Assembly: GCF_018069805.1 (NCBI RefSeq)
Contig: NZ_JAGPYN010000023.1
Coordinates: forward strand, 1-64,000
Length of the DNA: 64,000 nt
Reading direction: 5' to 3'
Source: Pseudoalteromonas ostreae
Lineage (GTDB): Bacteria > Pseudomonadota > Gammaproteobacteria > Enterobacterales > Alteromonadaceae
Shown: piece after piece, positions 17,884 to 26,662 of the stretch
Layout of the letters: each line of letters opens with the position of its first letter
Numbering within the stretch: position 1 is the first letter of the stretch
Notes under the pieces: generated by a model
Database searches by the model: none
What the model saw: the letters and a program-made list of their open reading frames with translations, nothing else
What the model was told of the DNA's origin: nothing
Program-made: the position numbers and the translations under genes

Positions 17884-18042
17884 ATGTCGAATACAGCGGT
17901 AAAAGGCAAAGCGAAAAACTCACGTGTTTTTGCTCCTAAAATGAGTAATTTTGTGGTCAGCTCAAGCTACGAAGGTTTAGTTTTCAAGAAAGAAAATCAA
18001 GATAAAACTATCCGTGAATTAAAGCTGAAATATGCGCGATAA
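17884..18042 (+). CDS. Fic antitoxin, VbhA/YhfG-like
   Basis: A 52-residue ORF with an excellent ribosome binding site (GGAGG, 3-4 bases before the ATG). Residues 26-31 read SSSYEG, an exact match to the Fic inhibition motif [S/T]xxxE[G/N]; Glu30 would block gamma-phosphate placement in the Fic ATP pocket. The surrounding pattern (SNFVVSSSYEGLVF) lines up with E. coli YhfG (NFQASRRLEGV, from memory). It overlaps the fic start by 11 bases, which is typical of translationally coupled class I Fic modules. It is short enough to be missed by automatic annotation. Confidence 0.78.
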   Translation: MSNTAVKGKAKNSRVFAPKMSNFVVSSSYEGLVFKKENQDKTIRELKLKYAR

Positions 18043-18619
18043 GTATGGGGTTAGTAATGATAGTTATTGCTACCCTAACTCTGATATTTTAAAAAATAAA
18101 TTAAACATTACCAAAGCCACTGATCTTGGGGAAGCAGAGCTTGCATTTACAGCCACAAGATATAAAGAATATTCATCAAAAATCACTACCATAAAAGATT
18201 TCAGTTTAAATCATTTAAAGCACCTTCATTGGCAGCTATTCCAAGATATTTATGATTGGGCAGGTCAGATTAGAGTCGTTGATATTGCTAAAGGTGATAC
18301 TCGATTTTGTACTTGCTCTAGAATCGAAGCGGAATCACAAAAGCAGTTTACTCGTATTCAAGCATTAGAAAACATCATTTCGCAAGATGAGTTGTTGAGT
18401 GAAATAACTGATATTTTCTGTGAATTAAACATTATCCACCCATTTAGAGAGGGTAATGGAAGAGTGCAGCGCTTTTTCTTTGAAGAGCTATTTTTTCACC
18501 TAGGAATGAATGTTAATTGGCCTAACATTTCAAAGGAGCAATGGATTGAGGCTAACGTTAACGGCTACTTAGGTGATATTCGCGAATTAAATAAAATCTT
18601 TAATGATGCTATTTTATAG
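18032..18619 (+). CDS. fic: Fic family protein adenylyltransferase (toxin)
   Basis: A 195-residue Fic-fold enzyme that transfers AMP from ATP to a hydroxyl group of a target protein. The complete catalytic motif HPFREGNGR spans residues 136-144, with His136 as base, Glu140 for Mg and Arg144 for phosphate. The flap region YDWAGQIRVVDIAKGDTRFC (71-93) resembles E. coli Fic. No inhibitory helix is present in the protein itself, which agrees with class I Fic proteins inhibited by a separate antitoxin encoded just upstream. The target is unknown. Confidence 0.9.
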   Translation: MRDKYGVSNDSYCYPNSDILKNKLNITKATDLGEAELAFTATRYKEYSSKITTIKDFSLNHLKHLHWQLFQDIYDWAGQIRVVDIAKGDTRFCTCSRIEAESQKQFTRIQALENIISQDELLSEITDIFCELNIIHPFREGNGRVQRFFFEELFFHLGMNVNWPNISKEQWIEANVNGYLGDIRELNKIFNDAIL

Positions 18620-18723
18620 AATTTCTGACTTAAAAAATCTTTGCTTCCTAAAATAATGTATCGTTAGTCGATACGAAAAACTATTTTGTCAGCTGGTAAG
18701 ATGTTTTCTATTTATAAATAAAA

Positions 18724-18753
18724 AAGCCGTGTTTGATTTAACAAGCGCGGCTT
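18724..18753 (-). terminator. Rho-independent terminator after fbp (possibly bidirectional)
   Basis: An 8-bp stem (AAGCCGTG with CGCGGCTT, one G-T pair) around a 14-base loop is followed on the minus strand by TTTTTATT, 24 bases after the fbp stop. The convergent fic gene may also end here. Confidence 0.6.
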
Positions 18754-18776
18754 AAAATTTTACAGCTTACAGTCTA

Positions 18777-19745
18777 TTACTTATGATATCCCAAGCAGGT
18801 TTCTACTTCGTTTTTCGAACCTAAAATCACCGCTACGCGCTGGTGGATGGCGTCGGGTTGAATATCCATAATACGTTCTGTGCCAGTTGAGGCGATGCCG
18901 CCGGCTTGCTCGATTAACATCGCCATTGGGTTTGCTTCATAAAGTAGGCGTAGTTTATTTGGTTTGTTTGGATCTTTAGTGTCGGTTGGGTAGGTAAAAA
19001 TACCACCGCGACATAATACGCGATGAACATCACCGACCATGGCGGCAATCCAGCGCATGTTAAAGTTACGCGCTCGTGGGCCTGTTTCGCCAGCGATTAA
19101 GTCATTTATGTAGTTTTGCATCGCAGGCTGCCAATGGCGTTGATTTGACGCATTGATGGCGTATTCGTTGGTCTCTTCTGGTACTTGGGCAAAATCTTGA
19201 GTGAGTAAGAAGCTGCCGTGTGTTTTATCTAGCGTGAAGAAACGTGTACCTTTGCCGGTCGTTAATGCAAGCACTGTAGATGGGCCATATAATACATATC
19301 CCGCAGCGACTTGGCTTTTACCTGGCTGCATAAAGATACTTTGATCTGCAGGATCTGAGCCTTCAGGCGCTTTCATTACTGAGAAAATAGTACCAACCAG
19401 TGAATTGATATCGGTATTTGATGAGCCATCAAGAGGGTCAAAGGCGACGATATATTCTGCATTCGGGTTGCCAGCTACTGTGTAGTCTTCTTCTTCAGAG
19501 GCTATCGCTTTTACGTAGCCTGACTCCAGTAAAATATCTTTAAGTAGTTGGTTGGTCAGAACATCGAGTTTCTTTTGTGTTTCGCCTTGAATGTTTTCAT
19601 CAAGCGTTGAACCGAGCACACCGGACAAGGCTCCTTGGCCGACGCGGAATGAAATTTCTTTACAGGCCGCTAAAATCGTTCTGATCAATGAGATTAACTC
19701 TCTAGGGCAACCGTCTTCAAGTAATACCGGAGGTAGTCTACGCAT
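18777..19745 (-). CDS. fbp: Fructose-1,6-bisphosphatase class 1
   Basis: Gluconeogenic phosphatase that converts fructose-1,6-bisphosphate to fructose-6-phosphate; 322 aa, the usual length. The metal-binding signature [13 protein letters not shown] lies near residue 112, EEED upstream (IASEEEDY), and the sugar-phosphate-binding loop [20 protein letters not shown] near 265. AGGAAAA precedes the ATG. It is transcribed as a single gene with its own terminator. Confidence 0.95.
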   Translation of the reverse strand: MRRLPPVLLEDGCPRELISLIRTILAACKEISFRVGQGALSGVLGSTLDENIQGETQKKLDVLTNQLLKDILLESGYVKAIASEEEDYTVAGNPNAEYIVAFDPLDGSSNTDINSLVGTIFSVMKAPEGSDPADQSIFMQPGKSQVAAGYVLYGPSTVLALTTGKGTRFFTLDKTHGSFLLTQDFAQVPEETNEYAINASNQRHWQPAMQNYINDLIAGETGPRARNFNMRWIAAMVGDVHRVLCRGGIFTYPTDTKDPNKPNKLRLLYEANPMAMLIEQAGGIASTGTERIMDIQPDAIHQRVAVILGSKNEVETCLGYHK

Positions 19746-19906
19746 TCTATTTTCCTGATAACGTTATGGGCCATGATAATCATAGGGTGAGAGGGATCAT
19801 CACAGCAAGCGCTGAATTTCGTCTTAAATAACTGTATTTTAGGTGCAAACTCCTATACTGGATACACCTTAACCGTATTTAAAACGCGAATAACAAAGAT
19901 AAAATT

Positions 19907-22336
19907 ATGCAAAAAATACCATTGATACGTTACATATTCTTTACTGTGTTGCTAACTATGATAACCCAAGCGCACGCAGCAATTAAGTCTATTAATGATT
20001 TTACTGAAAAAATGAATCATTTTCCGGGCTACTTTTCTTTTTATTACGACACTCAAAACGGTAAAATTTATTTAAAAGTTGATAAACTCAAGCAGCAATT
20101 TTTATTACAGCAAAGCTTGCCTTATGGTGTCGGCTCTAACGATATTGGCCTTGATCGCGGCCAGTTAGGCAATACGCATCTTGTACAGTTTGAGCGCTTT
20201 GGCGATAAAGTGATGTTACGGGCTATTAATACCTACTACCGTGCAAATACCAGCAATAAAGCCGAACAAAAAAGTATTCAAGAAGCCTTTGCATCAAGTA
20301 TTTTAGCGGGTTTTAAAGTGGTTGCACAAAGCCCGCAAGCTGTATTGATTGATTATACGCCCTATTTACTGAGCGATGTACATGGTGTGGGTCGAACGCT
20401 TGCTGCACGTAAACAAGGCAATTTTAGCCTTGATGAAAGTCGCAGTGCAGTAAATATGGATCGCTCAAAAGCGTTTATGAAAAATACTGAACTTGAAGCT
20501 GTGCTGACATTTAATGGCACTCAACCGGGTGAGTATATTCGTCAGGTCAGTGCTGACCCTTACGCATTAACCGTGCATATGCATCACTCTTTAATACAGT
20601 TACCTGATGATAATTACACGCCACGTGCGTTTCATCCGCAATCAGGTTATTGGAGTATTGAACATAAAGATTATGCCGCGCCATTAAGTGAATCAATGTT
20701 GGTACGTTATATTCCGCGTCATCGTCTAGCGAAAAAAGACCCAAGCTTACCTATTAGCGAACCCGTTGAGCCGATTATTTATTATTTAGATCCAGGCGTA
20801 CCAGAGCCAGTAAAAACAGCGTTACTCGACGGCGCAAAATGGTGGGATGATGCGTTTTCTCAAGCGGGTTATAAAAATGCATTTATTGTTAAAGTGTTAC
20901 CAGATAACGCCGATCCTATGGATGTGCGTTATAACGTGATCCAGTGGGTGCATCGTGCAACGCGCGGTTGGTCTTATGGCAGCTCGGTGATCGATCCGCG
21001 TACAGGTGAGATTTTAAAAGGTCACGTTACATTAGGCTCACTGCGTGTGCGCCAAGATATTTTAATTGCTGAAGCACTTGCAGCGCCTTATTTAAAAGGT
21101 AATGAAGTGGCAAAAACGTTACAAGCAATGGCACTTGATCGTATTCGCCAGCTCAGTGCTCACGAAATTGGTCACACACTTGGGATTGCACATAATTTTG
21201 CAGCCTCGGTGGCCGATCGTGCGTCTGTTATGGACTACCCACATCCATTAGTGGGCTTTAATGACCAAGGTGAACTCGATGTGAGCCGAGGTTATGCACA
21301 AGGTATGGGGCAGTGGGATACGCAAGTTATAAAGTACGGTTACAGTGATTTTCGTAACCTTGATGAAGATACAGAACTAAGTGCAATTTTAGCGGATAAC
21401 CAAGCTAAAGGGCTGGAGTTTATTTCTGATAGTGATGCACGAGCGCAAGGTGGCGCGCATCCAACAGCACATTTATGGGATAACGGCAGTTCGCCAAGTG
21501 AAGAGCTATTAAGAGTGCTTGACGTAAGACAACAAGCACTCGCTAAATTTGGTATTAACAATATCAAAGAAGGAACGTCACTATCTCAGCTAGAAGAGAT
21601 GCTGGTGCCGCTGTATTTATTCCATCGTTATCAGGTCGAGTCTGCTGTAAAACTGATTGCAGGTGTTGATTATGATTACGAAGTACGTGGTCAAGGTATG
21701 GTAAAAGGTGCACAAGTTGTTGCAAAGGCAACTCAACAGCTCGCTTTAAAGGCCATCTTAGCTACCCTAAATGCTGATAATTTAGTATTACCAGAATCAG
21801 TGTTAGCGCTAATTCCACCCAAGGCCTATGGCGAATCTAAAAGCCGAGAAAGCATTGTTGGCCGCACTGGCTTAACCTTAGATGCAATGGCGCTACCCGA
21901 AGTGGCTGCACAACATAGTTTAGCGTTATTGCTAAATAGCCAACGATTAAATCGTTTAGCACAGCAACAAGCGCGCAGTGATGCATTTTTTAGCTTAGAT
22001 GAACTGCTTGCAAAAGTTTATCAGCAGGTGTTTTTGATTCAGAGTAAAAAAGGCATGGCAGGCAAAATTACTCAGCGGGTGCAGTTATTAACAGCAAAGC
22101 AGTTTGCTGATTTAGTCGCCAGTGATAAAGTTGCTCCAGAGGTGCAAGCTCAGTTGCGTTATTACTTAGTAAAACTGAGTAAGGCGTATCAGCAAGAGTC
22201 TTTACTTAGCAGTGCTGATGTTGGTGAAAGTGCGTTTAAGCAATACTTAGCCGATCAAATTAAACAGTTTCTAGCTTCCGGCAATTGGCCTACAAATTTT
22301 ACTGCATTACCAATCCCACCAGGATCACCAATTTAA
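19907..22336 (+). CDS. Secreted zinc-dependent metalloprotease (DUF5117/DUF4953 type)
   Basis: An 809-residue exported protein with a signal peptide (about residues 1-25, cleavage near AHA). The zinc motif SAHEIGHTLGIAHN lies near residue 415: the two His and the third His 6 residues later are the ligands and Glu is the catalytic base. A Met-turn-like VMDYPHP follows about 25 residues later, as in metzincins. The long N-terminal region matches the DUF5117 pattern, and the C-terminal part is the DUF4953 region. Substrate and cell location (periplasm or outside) are not known. Confidence 0.87.
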   Translation: MQKIPLIRYIFFTVLLTMITQAHAAIKSINDFTEKMNHFPGYFSFYYDTQNGKIYLKVDKLKQQFLLQQSLPYGVGSNDIGLDRGQLGNTHLVQFERFGDKVMLRAINTYYRANTSNKAEQKSIQEAFASSILAGFKVVAQSPQAVLIDYTPYLLSDVHGVGRTLAARKQGNFSLDESRSAVNMDRSKAFMKNTELEAVLTFNGTQPGEYIRQVSADPYALTVHMHHSLIQLPDDNYTPRAFHPQSGYWSIEHKDYAAPLSESMLVRYIPRHRLAKKDPSLPISEPVEPIIYYLDPGVPEPVKTALLDGAKWWDDAFSQAGYKNAFIVKVLPDNADPMDVRYNVIQWVHRATRGWSYGSSVIDPRTGEILKGHVTLGSLRVRQDILIAEALAAPYLKGNEVAKTLQAMALDRIRQLSAHEIGHTLGIAHNFAASVADRASVMDYPHPLVGFNDQGELDVSRGYAQGMGQWDTQVIKYGYSDFRNLDEDTELSAILADNQAKGLEFISDSDARAQGGAHPTAHLWDNGSSPSEELLRVLDVRQQALAKFGINNIKEGTSLSQLEEMLVPLYLFHRYQVESAVKLIAGVDYDYEVRGQGMVKGAQVVAKATQQLALKAILATLNADNLVLPESVLALIPPKAYGESKSRESIVGRTGLTLDAMALPEVAAQHSLALLLNSQRLNRLAQQQARSDAFFSLDELLAKVYQQVFLIQSKKGMAGKITQRVQLLTAKQFADLVASDKVAPEVQAQLRYYLVKLSKAYQQESLLSSADVGESAFKQYLADQIKQFLASGNWPTNFTALPIPPGSPI

Positions 22337-22440
22337 ATGTTAACTACAAGGCTCTAGAAGCTAGGGCCTAGTTTCTCTTGCATAAAACTGGTTTTTTGTT
22401 AACCTAGCCGCCTTCCATTTTTAGTCTTTTTGAGGTGTTT

Positions 22441-23214
22441 ATGGCGTTTTTATCTCGTTCGATATTGGCGATGTCCATAGCACTATCAAGTCTTAATGTC
22501 AGCGCTAAAGCCGTGTGCGAAGTAGAGCTAAGGCATGGTTTGATCATCACTGATGATGTCATTCGTATTGTTGATAAGGGCCAAACCCGCGTACAAATAA
22601 ATAATGATAATCAACTATTTATCCGTGGCTATTGGATTGATCTAACGTCAGATGAAACCCTAGTGTTAAATCAGTTTAGCGCGGGTATTCGCGATACGGT
22701 GCCTGAGTTGGTAGAGTTGGCAACTGACGGTGTTAATCTTGGCTTAAGTGCGATAGAGCAAGTTGTTGAAGGTATGTCGGACAAAGAGTCGGAAGTGCTA
22801 AAAACGCAACTGCAATATGTTGAGCGCGCTTTAATGGATAAATTTAAACGCGGTGATGATTTCTTTTTTATTGCCCCACAATCACTATCTAAAATTGATG
22901 ATTTTTTTACCGAAGAGATCAGTCAAAAAATTCACTCTGCAGTTCACGGCTCTCTCGGCGCTATTTTAGTTTCTCTAGGTGATGCATTTAAGTCCCGCGA
23001 AGGTAATATTGAAGATCGTATCAATGACATGGGACAGCGCATGGATATTATTTCAAAAGAAATCGATAAGTCACTGCAGAAAAAAGCTCAACAGTTAGAG
23101 TTAAAAGCCTCAGAATACTGTGAATGTTTAAACTCGCTTGATGTCACCGAATCACGGTTACAAATGATAGTACCAAGTATGGCTGATTTTGATTTAGTAC
23201 AAATTAAATCTTAA
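22441..23214 (+). CDS. YggN-like DUF2884 family protein
   Basis: A 257-residue periplasmic protein with a signal peptide (about residues 1-23, ending VSA). The segments CEVELRHGLIITDDVIRI and QLFIRGYWIDLTSDETLVLNQFSAGIRDTVPELVELA (quoted here as two landmarks, residues about 26-95) are typical of YggN/DUF2884. ATG 22441 is used because GAGG lies just upstream; an in-frame GTG six bases earlier is less likely. Function unknown. Confidence 0.75.
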   Translation: MAFLSRSILAMSIALSSLNVSAKAVCEVELRHGLIITDDVIRIVDKGQTRVQINNDNQLFIRGYWIDLTSDETLVLNQFSAGIRDTVPELVELATDGVNLGLSAIEQVVEGMSDKESEVLKTQLQYVERALMDKFKRGDDFFFIAPQSLSKIDDFFTEEISQKIHSAVHGSLGAILVSLGDAFKSREGNIEDRINDMGQRMDIISKEIDKSLQKKAQQLELKASEYCECLNSLDVTESRLQMIVPSMADFDLVQIKS

Positions 23215-23284
23215 CTTAATCAATTCAATTACTAGGATCTAAACTTGCCTGTTTCAGCTTCTAAATGGCTAGTCAGTCCTTTTA

Positions 23285-23479
23285 TCAAGTCCGTTTGGCA
23301 TGGGCTTGATGCGATAGGTCTGCGGTCTGTGAGGCGGTGTCAGAGATAGTCACAATGCGTCTTGCTGTGTGTTCCCCTGCATCGAGCTGCTCTTTAGCTG
23401 CAATGGCTGCATTGAGTGCTATAAACATTGCTCCAGCGAACAAAATTATTTTAGTTCTTAATACTAAACCTGACAGCAC
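23285..23479 (-). CDS. Possible small membrane protein
   Basis: A 64-codon frame with a GTG start and a fair ribosome binding site (AAGGGG, 6 bases upstream). Residues about 4-27 are hydrophobic and could be a signal anchor; the remainder is polar. It occupies the gap between the YggN-like gene and rsuA. There is no homology that I recognise, so it could be a chance frame. Confidence 0.3.
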   Translation of the reverse strand: MLSGLVLRTKIILFAGAMFIALNAAIAAKEQLDAGEHTARRIVTISDTASQTADLSHQAHAKRT

Positions 23480-23594
23480 ATCGCGCCCCTTATTATTGTT
23501 ATGACCATGATTTTCTACCGTGTTTGTCGGCTTTTAATTAACAATAATAACGGAATTAGACGTGACTTTTACTTAAGTTTCCACTGTAGGTAAT

Positions 23595-24293
23595 TTAAAG
23601 TAAAATTTCTGCTGCGCTTAAGAGTCGATATTCTCCGCTGGAAAGGGTCTCATCAAGCTCGATATTTGCTACTTTTTCTCTATGTAATTCAACTACCTTA
23701 TTACCGACTGCAGCGAGCATACGTTTAACCTGATGATATTTACCTTCGCAGATCGACAAACGCATACGATATGTGGCAAGTTGCTCTGCAATTGCGGGTC
23801 TGGTTAGCTCTTTTTCGTTGTGTAATTGCACTCCTTGGCGAAGTTTTTCCAGCGCATCATCCGTTAGAGGTTCTTGCGTTTCAATCAGGTAAGTCTTAAA
23901 TTTGTTATGTTTTGGGGAGGTGATTTTATGTGACCAATCGCCATCATTGGTAATGATCACAAGTCCAGTCGTATCGAGATCAAGCCGACCTGCAACATGA
24001 AAATCACTCATGTTAGGTTCATCGAGTAAATCAAATACCGTTGGGTGTAACTCGTCACTGTTAGCGCATACATAACCGACCGGTTTATTCAGCATGTAAT
24101 AACGTTTACCTAAAAAAACTAGCGGCTTACCTTGCCACAATACGTCATCAGTTGCTGTGATTGGATGATCATAAGCGCTGATCACCTCGCCATTTACGCT
24201 GGCATCTTTACGCTTTATTCCTGCCCTCGCTTTGGTGCGTGGCGTTTCTGCTAGATGGCTAATAAATTTATCTAGGCGGCAAGGGAATTTCAT
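23595..24293 (-). CDS. rsuA: 16S rRNA pseudouridine(516) synthase
   Basis: Converts U516 of 16S rRNA to pseudouridine; 232 aa. An N-terminal S4-like RNA-binding domain (CRLDKFISHL) is followed by the RsuA/RluB/E/F catalytic domain with AGRLDLDTTGLVIITNDG, where the Asp after GRL is the catalytic residue. The C-terminal EGKYHQVKRMLAAVG is the family's second signature. ATG 24293 is chosen over a GTG three codons upstream. It is divergent from zapE. Confidence 0.9.
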   Translation of the reverse strand: MKFPCRLDKFISHLAETPRTKARAGIKRKDASVNGEVISAYDHPITATDDVLWQGKPLVFLGKRYYMLNKPVGYVCANSDELHPTVFDLLDEPNMSDFHVAGRLDLDTTGLVIITNDGDWSHKITSPKHNKFKTYLIETQEPLTDDALEKLRQGVQLHNEKELTRPAIAEQLATYRMRLSICEGKYHQVKRMLAAVGNKVVELHREKVANIELDETLSSGEYRLLSAAEILL

Positions 24294-24351
24294 TGGGTTC
24301 ACACTTCTAGTCGACTACAATGGCGGCGAGTATAACGGATCGTGATAACGC

Positions 24352-25461
24352 ATGACAGTACACAGCGGACAAATATTAGCATATTATCAACAGCAAATAG
24401 CCACCGGTAAATTGCAATTTGATGATGCCCAATTAGCGGCGGTGAATGCACTAGACAATCTCGCAATTGCCATTGATAAACCGCATCATTGGTGGCAAAA
24501 ATCGGTATCTTTGCAGGGCATTTATTTGTATGGACCTGTTGGACGGGGTAAATCGATGCTAATGGATGTGTTTTTTGAGACTGTAGCTATTAAACAAAAA
24601 ACACGTTTACACTTCCATCATTTTATTGCTCAAGTACATACTCGCCTAGGACAGTTGCAAGGGGTTAAAAACCCGCTGGATAAAATAGCCAATGAGTGGT
24701 CAGAAACGCTGAAACTAATTTGTTTTGATGAGTTTTTTGTCTCTGATATTGGCGATGCTATGATCATGGCTGGGTTATTTAAAGCCTTGTTTGCCAAAGG
24801 CATCGTTTTGGTTGCTACGTCGAATTGTCAACCTGAGCAGCTTTATTATAACGGCTTGCAGCGTGCGCGCTTTTTACCCACCATAGGGTTAATTAAAGCG
24901 CATTGTCATATTATTAATGTCACAGGCTCTGTTGACCACCGATTTCGTTTTGGAAAGCACGCGACTCATTATTTTAACAGCTCGGCTAACTCTGAACTGG
25001 ATGCTGATTTTTTGGCTTTTGCAGATAACTTACAAACAGCAACTGATATTACTATTTACGGGCGTAAACTAGCGTGTTTAAGGCTCAGCAATAATGCCAT
25101 TATGTTTGATTTTATGGCGTTGTGCTCAGGCCCGCGTAGCACCGCTGATTATATTCATTTAGCAAAGTACTATCAGCGTGTATATATCTGTAATGTACCA
25201 GTAATGGGCGCTGCGGCGACAGGTAAGCAAATAGTGCATGGTATTGAAGATAGCTATCAGCGTGAAAAACAAGATTTACAAGAACATACACTAGACGATG
25301 AAGCGCGACGGTTTATTGCCTTAGTGGATGAATTTTACGACCGTGGCAAGTTATTGATACTGAGTAGCGAGGTTGGCATTGCTGATTTATATCAAGGTCA
25401 AAAGTTAGCATTTGAATATGCCCGTACAGAATCTCGGCTAATAGAAATGCAAAACTGGTAG
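24352..25461 (+). CDS. zapE: Cell division ATPase ZapE (AFG1 family)
   Basis: A 369-residue AAA-type ATPase that associates with the Z-ring and is linked to division under stress. Walker A is GPVGRGKS (about residue 62), Walker B is LICFDEFFVSDIGDAMI, and later DEFYDR is the AFG1 C-terminal signature. It is the last recognisable core gene before the integron cassette cluster, so it marks the left border of the accessory region. Confidence 0.9.
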   Translation: MTVHSGQILAYYQQQIATGKLQFDDAQLAAVNALDNLAIAIDKPHHWWQKSVSLQGIYLYGPVGRGKSMLMDVFFETVAIKQKTRLHFHHFIAQVHTRLGQLQGVKNPLDKIANEWSETLKLICFDEFFVSDIGDAMIMAGLFKALFAKGIVLVATSNCQPEQLYYNGLQRARFLPTIGLIKAHCHIINVTGSVDHRFRFGKHATHYFNSSANSELDADFLAFADNLQTATDITIYGRKLACLRLSNNAIMFDFMALCSGPRSTADYIHLAKYYQRVYICNVPVMGAAATGKQIVHGIEDSYQREKQDLQEHTLDDEARRFIALVDEFYDRGKLLILSSEVGIADLYQGQKLAFEYARTESRLIEMQNW

Positions 25462-25489
25462 TCACTTTATTAATTATAAACCTTTACTC

Positions 25490-25510
25490 TCTACTTATAA
25501 GTGAGAGTTG
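25490..25510 (+). terminator. Possible terminator after zapE
   Basis: ACTCTC pairs with GAGAGT with further pairing of ACTT and AAGT inside; T-rich bases follow. The inner loop is very short, so only part of the stem would form. Confidence 0.35.
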
Positions 25511-25511
25511 C

Positions 25512-25829
25512 ATTCTCTTTATCTGTAGTAGCTCATATCTGATTTTGCAGTTTTGGTAAATAAGTTCGGACTTATCTGACTACAGCTATGAGCGAAAGTC
25601 AGTCATTGAGATTGGATAAATATAATAGTCAATTGAGTCGTCAAACTGCTCTTTGCGCATATATTCATGGAAATGAGCGACGCGCGCATATTGTTCTATT
25701 TAACTTTACTTTAAAGCTTTAAAAAAACTTAGTGGTAGTAATGCTTTAGGTTATTTGTTAAAACTATATAAGGTAGATAAATGAGCGTTAAGTCGGCAGA
25801 AATATGCGCGACGCGCGCACTATAAAATT
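25512..25829. other. Gene-free left flank of the cassette array
   Basis: No supported ORF was found. Two GC-rich words stand out in otherwise AT-rich DNA: GCGACGCGCGCA at 25676-25687 region and GCGACGCGCGCAC at about 25808-25820, each followed by ATTGTT. The second copy leads directly into the GTTAGGC core at 25830. This stretch could be a degenerate attC (a candidate ATTTAAC partner is at 25698-25704), the remains of an attI site, or unrelated DNA joined to the array. No integrase gene is present. Confidence 0.45.
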
Positions 25830-25836
25830 GTTAGGC
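25830..25836 (+). other. Integron core site (GTTAGGC) at the start of cassette 1
   Basis: GTTAGGC matches the GTTRRRY core and is identical to the right ends of the three complete attC sites downstream. It lies 31 bases before the first cassette gene. A convincing left half is lacking. Confidence 0.6.
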
Positions 25837-25867
25837 ACCTTATCTGTTTCAATAAAATTGAGAGCAT

Positions 25868-26521
25868 ATGAATAGCAAAATCACCAAACATCAAGAATTA
25901 ACTGTAATCCTAGCTTTCATAAAGCATGCAGATAGTAAAGGGAACGTAGATTTCAAAGAAACCAATATAGGTTCTGACTTAAGTAAAATCATCTCGAATG
26001 GCAACTTAACTGATAGTTTGCTCTATAAGTTAAACGAAAATGGTATCCTGTCTTACGAAGAAATCGGTGAAGATGGCTTTGCACCAATAATCATTGCAGG
26101 TATCACTCAAAAGACCCATGAGTATATATTGGGTTTAGTTTCTTCTTTGGAAGCCGAACGCGCTTCACTTGAAACCAGAATCACTGAAATTCTAACATTT
26201 AACCCTAGCTTGTTATCAAAAAGCATAAGTGAAACTAAAGAAAAGCTAGACGAAGTGGATAGCCATATAAAAGGCAATGAGTTGCTTGCTCCAATGGCAA
26301 AGCCTTTGAAAGAAATAAGGCACCATTTTGAAAGTGTCAGCGCTGTATCCTCTAATTATGAAGACATATATAAAAACATTATTCGTCCAGTCCAAGAAGA
26401 GGGGCGTTCAGGAGTACAAGCGACTGTAAAATGGGCAATAATCAGTATCGTTTTATCAACGGGTATATCTCTAATTATCAGCAACTGGAGTAAAATAAGC
26501 TCTTTGCTCACAAGTGCCTAA
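25868..26521 (+). CDS. Cassette 1: unknown coiled-coil protein with C-terminal membrane segment
   Basis: A 217-residue protein that I do not recognise. Residues about 5-75 are helical and look like a small regulatory or winged-helix-type domain. About 85-165 is charged and heptad-like (coiled coil), and about 185-205 is a hydrophobic transmembrane segment (IISIVLSTGISLIISNW). The stop codon lies inside the GCCTAAC core of the following attC, the usual tight packing of an integron cassette. The sensor-coil-membrane layout resembles effectors of some phage-defence systems, but that is only a hypothesis. Confidence 0.75.
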   Translation: MNSKITKHQELTVILAFIKHADSKGNVDFKETNIGSDLSKIISNGNLTDSLLYKLNENGILSYEEIGEDGFAPIIIAGITQKTHEYILGLVSSLEAERASLETRITEILTFNPSLLSKSISETKEKLDEVDSHIKGNELLAPMAKPLKEIRHHFESVSAVSSNYEDIYKNIIRPVQEEGRSGVQATVKWAIISIVLSTGISLIISNWSKISSLLTSA

Positions 26522-26615
26522 CAAGTTGCTTAAACGGACAAAAAACAGCTGGCTTTTGCTCGTGCCTCGCTAATTTTAGCCAGCTATTTTATTGCCGCTT
26601 AGCAAGGCGTTAGGC
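26516..26615 (+). repeat. Integron attC recombination site 1 (100 bp)
   Basis: The site runs from GCCTAAC to GTTAGGC, with imperfect inner arms (TTGCTTAAACGG against CCGCTTAGCAA) and a central palindrome (AGCTGGCT ... AGCCAGCT). It is about 70-80 percent alike by eye to the other attC sites. It ends cassette 1. Confidence 0.9.
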
Positions 26616-26662
26616 TTACTAAGTTAAATATCGTTGTAACTTTTAATCATTAAGGATTCAAT

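Noticed and set aside
25512..25867. Integron integrase gene or complete attI site beside the cassettes
   Set aside because: No frame of adequate size or tyrosine-recombinase motif is present on either strand; only a lone GTTAGGC core is seen.
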